Positions 43,611 to 56,249 of a stretch of 64,000 bases of DNA are shown in pieces. Within the stretch, counting starts at the first letter, position 1, and each line of letters opens with the position of its first letter. Below the pieces are notes generated by a model, which saw nothing but the letters and a program-made list of their open reading frames with translations, was not told where the DNA came from and searched no databases. Position numbers and translations under genes: made by a program. Source of the DNA: Biomphalaria glabrata (Eukaryota > Mollusca > Gastropoda > Planorbidae); contig NC_074728.1 of assembly GCF_947242115.1 (NCBI RefSeq), forward strand, positions 9,032,221 through 9,096,220, given 5' to 3'.

Positions 43611-46600
43611 TTACATTTGTTCCAATGTAAACTGCTTCTTGGGCTGAAATTAAAAGTAAACAAAAAGTATATTAAAAGTGTATGGATTAATAGATGAGAA
43701 TGTATTAAAGATAAACAAAAGTTGCACAATGTTTAACTCGACTTGTCAATTGTTAGACCCTGTGTAACTCTTTACCCTTGACCTGGTTTCAGTCAATGGG
43801 GTCAGTTGTCCATGAGAGACTGGGGTCACGACATGACCTAAATTGGGCGGATGCGCTAGATATCTAAAATACCAGACATCGAATATATCGATTGGATTCG
43901 TCAAAGCTTACCTTAAAACACTGATTTCGTATTCTTGAAAAAAATAGTTTACAATATCTAATTCACAATAAATAAATTCTGATACTGTGTTTCAATTAAT
44001 ACTTTTGATTATTGTTAGAAAAACAATAGCGCTCCATTCAATCATTTTATCCTTTTAAAAAATCATAATAAAATACAATAAGAAGAAGAATAAAATGGAA
44101 AAACAACAAAAAATTAAGCGTTTATGGAAGTTATACAAAATAACAATATACCCCATTGTTATATCAACCGAGGGGATAATAACAACTGACCTCACTAATA
44201 CCTTCAAGTCCCTTAACATTCCTAGGAACATCCTCGTTGCCTGTCAGAGGGCGGTACTGCTGCAGACCTGCCACATCATCACAAAATTCCTGATTGGAAT
44301 CTGTTAAAGGGACTACAAGACATTTTGTTTCTCTTTCATGAAACTCGACCCTGGCAGCGCCACATAATCTTTCGTTCGTTTCTAACATAATAATAATAAG
44401 GTTTATAAGATTATTGAGAAATGCAGTATTTCCCGTTTCTACGCAGCTCAAGCTGCGACCTACACATTTTGCCACATGCACTGCAGGCATAACCATTGTC
44501 GCAGGTGGTCGATTTTCTTTTCGCTGTCCACGTCTGTCCTAGGTAGACGATTTTTTTGGGTCTCAATATGTGTATCCCGCAGTCTTTGTAAGAAATCTCC
44601 AGCTGTCTCGTTTTGAAGCCGCCTGCAACCAGGTGCTCTCTATTATGTAAGTTAAAGGTAAGTTGTGGCCTAATTTTGTCTTAAAAGCGTTTCCATGGGG
44701 CGTTTATGTTACGTCGACCACATTTATGTTCAACAAAAAAGAATGCTTGTGGAATACGTTCGTCTCCCATACGTAACTGTCGGACCTTAGGAAGTCCGCC
44801 TATAGTGTCCATACCGGCGTTTACATGGACATCGCTGTTTGTAGTGCTGTCTTGCCACCTTATGTCCATAATGGAGCGTCAAACATCTTTGGTGAAAGCG
44901 TTCAAGTAGTCTTAGTTGCCTTGTAAGAAGCATTATACTTTCCCTATATAACTTAAAATGTTATTTTTTGTTTTAAAAAGGGCATCTAACTATCGGGTTA
45001 CAAATGTGAGTTGCTTAGAAGATCTAGTGCTACGCATTGAGATAGTGTTAAAATTCGAGCTCATTTCTTTTTTATTTAGCTGGCAACTCTAATCTATGGC
45101 CTCCTTTAGTAGCGAATCGACTATGGATCATCTCATAGAAATGAAATGAATGCCTGGTCGGAACGTTGTCGACCACACATCAGTTCCCCCCTCTCTACAC
45201 AGCACATGCATCCGAAGGAATGGCAGTGCCAATACAGTTTGGGGTCAGCGGCGTCGCAGGTTCTGCTAGGGTGTAGCACTGGGTGCTGCAAACTGCCTTA
45301 GGGTCGAAAGCTCATGCTTTTTCCTCAGGGTTGACACTCGAAGCCTTTCCCATGATTGGGTATAGATGCAAGGCAACAGAGGTTTGAATCCAAAGTTTTC
45401 CTACTTTTAGGTTGGTAGCTAGCCATGACTAATGAGCTCCTCCTTACTGGTTAAGGCGCCATTTAGTTGGCTTTACCCCTTGTTAGTGAGAACAGTTCCG
45501 CCGGACTCAATATCTGAGCCACACATGTAGGGCAGGAGTTAGACTGGTTGTCAGAGGCTATTTGAGACGCATGCCATTAGGAAACATTTTAGTGGTAGTG
45601 GAGTGCTTACATCCATTACACCACTTCCGGAAATGACAACCTTGAGGCACGAATGTTGGCCACAGTGAAGTTCACTTGAACGTCCTTGACATTCTTTAAA
45701 TTTTCGTGAGAATCACCCATAACAGTATCGACTACACTTTCTTTTCTTTTTTTCAGTCAGCCGTACATTTCACACGAATATAGACTGAGTTTTGTAACCG
45801 ATACAAAGAAGAAATCGATACTTACATGTTTGACATCGGCGATTATTTGTTTTATCATGTCTACATCTGTGTCAATACAAACTTCCTTCTTTGTCTCTTC
45901 GTAGAATATTTCCTTATCAAAAAAAAAACAAAAAAAAACAACATCTTCGTTCATGTGAGAGTTTACAAGATTTATTTTTAGGTTTCTTAGGGCAAGACTC
46001 GGAAGGGGGCAATAAGAAGAGGTTTGAGGATTATTTTTTGTTTTTCCAAAATCTTCGTTGCTCTGGCTCACTGATGGCACAGACGTAACAAAAATTACAA
46101 CTTGAAAAAAGAAAATGAAGGATAAATTGTTGAAGAAAACGAGTGTCCCATTTCATATGATACCTTTTGTTTTGTCCTTAATCATTTTTGGTTACTTTTT
46201 TTTTGTCCTTAATCATTATTGGTTACTTTTTTTTGTCCTTAATCATTATTGGTTACTTTTTTTTGTCCTTAATCATTTTTAGTTACTTTTCTTTTACTAT
46301 GCTGAGATTTTCTAGAGAAACTCTTGCTGCGTAACAATACATTCTATTTCAATTTTAAAGGGGTGTATTCACTAATTACACACATCATCACCCTATTAAC
46401 CTTTAACCTTATATTGACAGAAGTAAAACTAAAAAGAAAATAAAAATAAAAAAAAAAAATTTATTAAGAAAAGAACGCCGCACTTACAACTCAATAATGT
46501 AGAAGTTATTTCTATTGTTCGATATAAAAAATGATTAATAATAGAGGATGAATAGACAATTTTTTTATGACTCATGTTTTGTTAGGTACTATATATAATT

Positions 46601-49600
46601 GCTTAAAGTTTCAGCTTGATCTGAGAAAGGCAGTGGATTAGGGTGACCGGTCACTTCATCCCCGGTCACTTCATCCCCGGTCATTTCATTCCCGGTCACT
46701 TCATCTCCTGGTCACTTCATCCCCTGGTCACTTCATCCCCAATTAAATATTTTATAAATAAATATGATTATGTAGAATGCTTTTTGACATTTTATGACTT
46801 GTTACTAAAGCGTTTACAGTGTTTCCTCTTTCAGTTTGTATTCTTAATGAGAAATCTTATAGTATATTGTAAATCTGGGTGTGTACTTAGCTAAAGCGCT
46901 TCTATTGAATGTGGGTGTTGTAATATCATATTATCCTGATCGAAGGCCAAGGTTTGGTTGAAGTAGTAAAAAATCATATGAGAGAAAGAAGTTCGATTAG
47001 GATAATTGTGATCATGCCGCTGATAACTTATCATCAAAGGCCAAAGTGTGGTGCAAGTAGTGGTAATCTTTTGAGAGATAGAAGTGCGATTACAATAATT
47101 ATGACCGTGCCGCTGATAACTTATCATCAAAGACCAAGCTGTGGTGAAAGTACGAATATGTTTAACTTTCATTTATTAGAACAAAATAAAACCTTATTTC
47201 GTTCTAATAAAGGCGGAGTTCACCCATCCTCGTGATATCATGTCGCCTCTATAAGTTTTGCTTTAATTCCTTTTAAACATTAACGTGTTACAATTTTATC
47301 ATTTAAATAAAAAATGAATACATTAAATATTTCTCATTTCATGATTTTTTAACTTACTATTTGTTAGATAAAAATGATCTGATGATGAAAATATCAGGGG
47401 ATGAAATGACCGGGGATGACGTGACCAGGGGATGAAATGACCGGGGATTAAGTGACCGGGGGATGAAATGACCGGGGATTAAGTGACCGGGGGATGAAGT
47501 GACCGGGGATGAAATGACCGGGGATGAAGTGACCGGGGATGAAGTGACCGGGGATGAAGTGACCGGGGATGAAATGGCTGGGAACCGTGGCGGAGCAAGG
47601 TACCCGTGGGCCCGGGTTCAAGAATATGTTTGTGTGCCCCTTTCGCCAATAAGATGAATGTAAAGTGAGACAGAACAATTAAGTAATTTGAATTTATTGG
47701 TAAATTTACCAAAAGACATTTCAATGCAAGTAGAGTAGCCTTTCTTTTTTATAAGTAATAATGTCTTTACGTTTGATTCAGTTAGGACTCAGACAAGTAT
47801 TAGTGTCTTAAAAGTCTATGTTTGTACAATTTCTTAACAGAATTAAACGACTTAAAGATGTTTGAAATGAATAAAGAAATGTTTAATTACAGTTTAACCC
47901 CTGAAACGCGTGTGGTAGTTTAGCCTCTAAACATCAGAATTGTAATTCCATTGTTTATGTACTCATTGTAAAACAGCTCAGCACTTAAAGGGTTAATGAG
48001 TTCTACATTGTAAGCTACACATTTGCATTTCTAAAGCACTTCTAGGTGTAAAACTTTTAAATATTGATACAAACTATTATCAATTTTCTACTTCCATCAT
48101 TTAACAGTAACTAGATCGAACACTTTTCTGGCTTTCTAAGTAGCGAGGTCAGTAAACCAGTGCATTTATTTCTAAACTTTTGGCTGTTTCTCGCTGAATG
48201 GAAAGAACACAATGTGAAGCCAACCTGCTCTGTGTCATAGAAATTCTAAAAATATTTTTTCATGTCAGATTTCAATATTCATTGCAATTTTAAATAAAAC
48301 CTTATTAGAGTTTTTTGTATAAATATAATGGTAATAACTTTCTTTAAGAACTATGAAACAAATAAGTACTAAGCATTGGTTACAGATTGATACTATTCCA
48401 TGATCAATTTGGACATCTATCTATCTTCTAGATCTTTGTTATAAACCTGCTCTCCAATTCTGTTTCGCCATTCATTGGAATAGCACAAGCACGATGGATA
48501 TGATTTTTATTTTGCTTGCTTAATATTTAAAGATACTTTTATTCTGTTGTAAACATTTTTAACATAATACAGAGGGCAACAAAACAGTGTGATATTTGGG
48601 CCTACACTGCTGGGCCTTCACATTATGGGCTCTGTCGGATGGGATACAAAGTTATATAACATTTATTTGGTTACGGTTACCACAAATAATGTAATTTTTT
48701 TACGTATTTTAAATACAGAAAATAAAAGAAACAGATTAAGCTTTTAAAAAAGTTGAATAATTAGTAGGTGTGTCAAAATATTAATTCTTGACCATCAGGA
48801 CTGTCTCACTAGACCTAATTGTCATTGTTACTCGCCCCTTTCGTTATTTGTTTGTACAGCACATTAATATTTTCTACATCTCTCTCTTCCTTGCTCTCCA
48901 TTCATTCTAATAACAGCCTATTAATACTAAATAACAATGGTTTATGAACATACATGGGAATCAAGGGGACGATATGGCAACTATTAAGTCCCCTCGTACA
49001 CTTAGGGCTAGCCACCATTACATTAAACCTAATGTAGAACAGTTCCTTACATTTAAATAATACAAGCTGCTGGTATATTAACTCTAGCTTCAAACACGTG
49101 GTTAATGTTTTAAAAGTAATATAAAGTTTCGTGCCACGTTTTGGATATTTCGAGGGAGCTTTTCAGATTCTCTATAGTACCACATTTTACAAAAGTGCAA
49201 TTTATTTTTCTTTAATGTCGTCCCTAAGTTCTCACGTGGGCCCCACCTGGTCAAGAGTTATGGGCTCAAGTGCATTCAACCCCCTTGCGCCATTGTTGCT
49301 ACACCACGGGCTGTGGGCCTCTAATGGTCGTGGGCCCGGGTTCATTGAACCCCTTCGCGCCATGGATGCTACGCCACTGGAGAAAGGGTCTGAGAGAAAT
49401 AACGTGTTCGATTATCTAAGTGGAATAAACTTAACATATTTAGCAGCTTATGTGAATGCTGAAGTATTAACTTCCCTTGTTGGTATCAAACAAAATAATT
49501 AATTACAAGTAATTAATGTACTAGTTCGTTGTTTTTGTTTGTTTTTTTGAATTCATGTCTTGTCTTCGCCATTGAGTAACAGTGCACAGTTTTAACTTGA

Positions 49601-52600
49601 TCCGATAATAGGCGTGGGAGAAATAACGTGTAAAACCTTTTTACCAGACAGACAAAAAGACAGACTGCCATTTTATATTACATTCATGTAATATTTTAAA
49701 ATGTTCTTTTTATAGCGCAACGTTCCCAAAGTAATCTGGTCCAATCTCTTCTGTGGACATGTGGAGTTCACAGTGGAGGGGAGTATATGGGAGAGGTTTT
49801 CCTTTAATCGGGATGCTTACTAGAGCTCTATTGATAGATGGCCAAGCAGTATTTTACCATTTAACCAGACATCTCACACAAATGTGTTTATATATATATA
49901 TAATATAATATTTGATATTTTGTTGTACGACCTGTTAGCTAAGAATGTTTGGAATGATCAAAACAAGCTTGATTTCAAAATGTAATTTAAAATGTATAAC
50001 TCCAAAGGATATACGGATAATGTAAATGTATAACTTCAAGAGATAAAAGGATAATGTAAATGTATAACTTCAAGAGATAAAAGGATAATGTAAATGTATA
50101 ACTTCAAGAGATAAAAGGATAATGTAAATGTATAACTTCAAGAGATAAAAGGATAATGTAAATGTATAACTTCAAGAGATAAAAGGATAATGTAAATGTA
50201 TAACTTCAAGAGATAAAAGGATAATGTAAATGTATAACTTCAAGAGATAAAAGGATAATGTAAATGTATAACTTCAAGAGATAAAAGGATAATGTAAATG
50301 TATAACTTCAAGAGATAAAAGGATAATGTAAATGTATAACTTCAAGAGATAAAAGGATAATGTAAATGTATAACTTCAAGAGATAAAAGGATAATGTAAA
50401 TGTATAACTTCAAGAGATAAAAGGATAATGTAAATGTATAACTTCAAGAGATAAAAGGATAATGTAAATGTATAACTTCAAGAGATAAAAGGATAATGTA
50501 AATGTATAACTTCAAGAGATAAAAGGATAATGTAAATGTATAACTTCAAGAGATAAAAGGATAATGTAAATGTATAACTTCAAGAGATAAAAGGATAATG
50601 TAAATGTATAACTTCAAGAGATAAAAGGATAATGTAAATGTATAACTTCAAGAGATAAAAGGATAATGTAAATGTATAACTTCAAGAGATAAAAGGATAA
50701 TGTAAATGTATAACTTCAAGAGATAAAAGGATAATGTAAATGTATAACTTCAAGAGATAAAAGGATAATGTAAATGTATAACTTCAAGAGATAAAAGGAT
50801 AATGTAAATGTATAACTTCAAGAGATAAAAGGATAATGTAAATGTATAACTTCAAGAGATAAAAGGATAATGTAAATGTATAACTTCAAGAGATAAAAGG
50901 ATAATGTAAATGTATAACTTCAAGAGATAAAAGGATAATGTAAATGTATAACTTCAAGAGATAAAAGGATAATGTAAATGTATAACTTCAAGAGATAAAA
51001 GGATAATGTAAATGTATAGCTTCAAGGTATAGAAGGATATAACATGGTAGTTCACACACAAAGTCCAATGCCAGATGATGTAATACATTAATAGTCCACT
51101 CCTACTTTAATTCAGATTTAAGAATGTGTGCATGCCCCGAATTTCAAAACTGGGAACGACACTGACAGGGCCGAATTTAGACTTGAAAAAGCCCTAAGCT
51201 ATATCAACATAGGGCCACTTATTCCTTTGTTTCATATTTGGAGGGGGGGGGCATACGCTCTAGGTAAATCCAGTACAGTATCCTGCGTCAGAATATATAT
51301 ACTTTTTTTTTGTTGTTTTGTCTTTTTATTATTATTTTTTTTGTTATCTCCATATGTTTCTGACACACATTTTCACATGGACTCAGCTATATTCAGCGGT
51401 TCTAAAATGTGAACACTAGATAACCTAACCCCCTCGTGTTATTGTTGGATAAATTGATGAGTTGCTATGGGGAAAAAATGCCAAAATATCATAAAGTGAT
51501 CCTAAAGAAAAATGCCAAAATATCATAAAGTGATCCCAACGAAAAATGCCAAAATATCATAAAGTGATCCTAACGAAAATGTTAGTGAATGTCACGCTCA
51601 AACGCACAAGTCAGCTAGAAGCTAGAGATAGGCAGTTCAGTAGTGTGGATCAAGCTTTGTGTATGTAAAGATCACCAGATCCTTGTGGAAGTCCCTCTAC
51701 AGATGTTATGGTCAACAAATAGTCGCTGACAAGAAAAGAAAATTCGAAGAATAGGTCACGAATACTGTAAGAAAAAGTACAAAAGTATTTCCTTTCAGAC
51801 ATTACGATCTAAATGGCAGATGATGTAAAGGCCATCTTTTTCTATGACCAACACTAAAATAGGATGTTTGGGGCCAGCACAACGACCAACCGCCTTCCCT
51901 TTCCTAAATTAATGTCACGTGCACATTTAAACGTCCTAACAATCCCAAAGATCAAAATCCCAGTGTTCTCCGAATTTCGAACCCCAGATTGCTCGTTTAG
52001 GAAGCCAAGCGATTTATCACTGGCCACCAAGACCCCTCAAGAATTATGCTCATTACTTTTAAAGCAGAAACTTTTAACTGTTTAAGAAACATGATACATT
52101 CCAACAATGACCTAATGTCATAAGTAAAGGAACAGCAGGCAACAGAGCTTTCTATAACACACAACACATGCTTAAAGTAAAATTATATCTAAGAAAACAA
52201 AGAAAACCATTTTTAAAACCATCATCAGACCCTGTAGTCACATATGCAAGCGAAACCTGGACGCTGACAGGAGCAACAGGAAATCTGCTAAACACTTAAA
52301 AAAGAAAAATACTAAGAAAAATTTACGAGAAACCGAATGGAGTATTCGCAACAACCAAGAAATATACAAGCTCTATGAAGACCCCTCCATAGTGATGGGA
52401 ATACAAAGAAACAGATTATGTTGTGCAGGTCACCTCGAAAGAATGCCAGAGAAAAGAGGATCAGAGATTAAGGACAATGTTATTAAACAACTGTCTAAAT
52501 AAAATTCAGACCGTGTATGTGCACATGATCATAGTTGTTTTCTTAAAATCGAAAAACAAGTGTGTCCTGTATGGGTACTTGGCTGCGCATGTTGAGAAGC

Positions 52601-53735
52601 CCTGGCGTTTTGAGAGAGACAGTACGAATATATCATTGGTTACCTAGATTTCAACAACGACCTGAGCTGCTAAACCAATAGCTGTAGAACTAGATCCTGA
52701 ACTAGATCCTGTTTGTTTGCAGCCAAAATGAAATCTAGTCTGTTGTGTCTAATTGCGTTGCTAATAGTAGGATGTATGTATACATCTGAAGGTAATATAC
52801 AATACTTTATTAAAATATAGTCAAGTTACTAATCATAATCGTGGTACCCTGTAAATGTCGACTATGACAAATCATCTCCCTAGCCTTCGTTTTGTAATTA
52901 ATTTTTACTATAACAAATATTTCCAAGTTCCGCTATATTATCCGAGCTCGAAATTCTATATTGAGCATTTCAGTTCCATTAGGCATTTGCTGTCTTTTCT
53001 GCATAAAAAAAAACTTAATTAAGAGAGCTGAGTACAAGTCAATTTCACATTTTTCTTATTTTGCTTTAAATGTAAACTTTATTCAAACTTTCTGATAAGA
53101 AGTGATGAAAATCAAAACCACAGTCATATATTTTTCCTAGACTGCATATGAGAATCTCGAACACTGCACTAAAATGTTTTCCAAAATTTGTAAAAAGCTG
53201 AAACAATGTGTAAAGTAGTTATAGGGAGTAAAGTTTTCTTTTCAACCCTAACCTATGTAGCATATACTTGTTTAGATCTTGGTCTAGTAATTGAACGTCG
53301 AATATAAGAGCATTCTTGTCTCATAATTATTATTTTGCAATTTTTAGATACATACTCTAAAAAGATCTAGATGATCAATTTAAATGTATATAAGATGATT
53401 AAGATCAACAGACATGAATTATTTCGATCTAGCATTTTCAAACAATATCCCAATGAAAACTAACAGGAAATTGCTTTATTTCATAGATTTGCGTGAATGT
53501 GTAGTTCTGTGATTAATAGCCAATTCTATTTAAAATCCGCAAAATCGTATTGCATTATTTCTAAACTTTGAAAACCAAAGACCATTACTTTTTTAAAGCA
53601 GAAAAGATCAATTTTCCTAGATTCGGGGCGACGTCCCTTACAGCTGGAAAAAGAGTTACGTACAAAACAATCTATATATAGGTATCTGATCTGATCATTG
53701 TTGGATAAGAATTCGTTTCCGTTTTGCAGACTAGG

Positions 53736-53770
<35 letters not shown>

Positions 53771-55203
53771 TGTGATCCAAACATTGTTGTAGAAGAAATA
53801 AGACTTCATTCCTTAGCACGCTCTTCTGCGAAGAAGTTTTGTATGTGCCCTAAGTGCAGAACATTGTACCAGTTTAGTCATTTAAGTTATGCCGTACATA
53901 GTCTTTCGTCTATCTCGACATGTAGATCTAAGTATATTCCTTTAAGTCTCACATTCTTTGTATGATACAGTGTGTCTACAGTACAAGAGAGGCTTCGGGT
54001 ATCAAACGCAGGCGTATGCCAAAAAAAAAACAACACTAGTTATTTCTACATAAATTATCAGATGTAAACAATAAGTTAGAGCTTAATCCTACATGGAAAG
54101 TCGAATGTATCAGCACTTTGGTATGACTCATATATGTATGAGATGAAAAGTGCCACATATATATAAATATACATATTACAATACTCAAAATTAAATGTTC
54201 ATAGCCTTATAAACCTAGGTTTTTGAAACTGAATTGTATATGCTAATTATTCATTCCCTTGGAGATAATGATACACAAGTAATGTCTGCTCCTAACACAA
54301 CAATTGTAATCTATTTAGGAAGGAAAATAACCAAGACTAAATTAATTGGTTACAGCTGTACTGTCATTATTTCCCTTTGAAGAAATAGTTAATTAGTAAC
54401 CGATTAAATATCAAATAAATAGCTTACAGGTAAAAAAAATCCAGTACTGTTTAAAGGTAAGTTAAAAGAAAATTCTCGAAACACTTAATTGTCACCAATA
54501 TATTAGATCGAGCTGATATCCGCGCTTCGTTACTGTAGAAATATTTTGTTAAGTTTTTGTTTTTGCTACGAACACTTTTAATTCTTTCACTAAAACGACC
54601 TGCACACTTCCCCACCACCAACACCATTTTCTGGTCCTCAAATTCCACAAGTTCCTTTCTTTGTCCCTTTCATCCTTCACTCTAACGGCGGCCCCTGATA
54701 TAGAATATGCACAAACACTTCTAAAGCCCATCAGTTGTTGCCTTCTCTTCTGCCTGCACTATAACACGCCCCCCCTCCCAAACTACATAAGATTTTTGAA
54801 TGAAACAGCCGTCCCCCAACAAGACAAGTCTTTACCTTGTATGTTGCTGTGGAATGTTGCCACCACAGAAATGATAAACATTAAACAATAATAGGAACAA
54901 GCGAATCTACTTCTCGAGGTTTCGCGAGGTTCTTTACTACCGTTCCTAACAATGCTAGTGAAGAAGTAATTGCTCTTGATTTATATACTCTCTTCGGTCT
55001 TTAAAGTGCATGTACAAACATTTAAACTATTAATTTTTTTTCCTGTCTATCCAACTTGTAGGCGCCCCGATACAATGCCCCAATATGGTGTACTGTTTTG
55101 TTGCACCCTGCGGTCTGGCACGGTGCTCGGTGCTTGGTGCAGTATGTCAGTAAGTTCCACTTTTTTTTCTTCTTCTTTTTCCTAACTTTTGATATATATA
55201 TAT

Positions 55204-55286
<83 letters not shown>

Positions 55287-56213
55287 TAGATAGATATAAT
55301 CTGTTTTAAATAAATATCAACAATAGATTTTGGACTGCATCAATGGTGAATGTATTCAATTTTCAATTATAGTTTCTTGAAAAGATCATAGTTCACAGAT
55401 AAAGTATGTGATAGCAGGTTTCATATGTTCCTTTTGAGCTAAAAATAATCCCAGCCCCAAGCCCAAATTTCCCGGAGGTGACGGTGGGCAGGTTCAAAAT
55501 TGAGACAGTTCACGGTGGATACCACACGACCAGGCAGCCATGGTACCTGCTATTTGATTACTAGGGTGCTATATGGCAGATTAACCCCTTAACACCTGTA
55601 GTTTCCCAAGTAATAAATCTCTTAGATCATGAAGTGATCTAAGGTCTAAAGTCAAATTACACATTTTTAAAAAGAGAAAGAAAAAGACCCCTTGACTGAA
55701 AACTTAAGACATCATTGACTGAAAACTTAAGACATCATTGACTGAAAACTTAAGACATCATTGACTGACATCATGCAGGCAGCCGGGCGCTATTTGATGG
55801 CCCTGTCTCTAGTTGTATGCAGATTTGAAGCATTGTTTTTATATAGATCTAATTATATACTACCCTTTTTTATGGTATCCATAAACTGTTTATCATGCAA
55901 TTATTTAGTAGTATCGGTAGAGGGCGAGAGACCCAATAGATCTATACACAATTTTTATCTTTGACTAGTGATGACTACTGTGGTGGCTGCTATGCCAGAT
56001 GGTACGTTGGAAGTAAAGAAGTTACAAGTCAATGCACATCCGGTTCGATAGCCTAAATATCACGTGCCAGAGAGATACTGCCTACTGTGGACATTGGGGA
56101 AAGAAAAGTAAACAGAACAGTTCTTTAAGAAAGGTTAAATTAAAGTTCTTTATGCACAATCTTAGAATAGTTTACTTTTTTTTTTCTGGAAAACTTGTCA
56201 ACCATTTAAGGCT

Positions 56214-56249
<36 letters not shown>

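Noticed and set aside
49998-51030. CRISPR-like array
   Set aside because: Units are contiguous with no spacers, in eukaryotic intron DNA.
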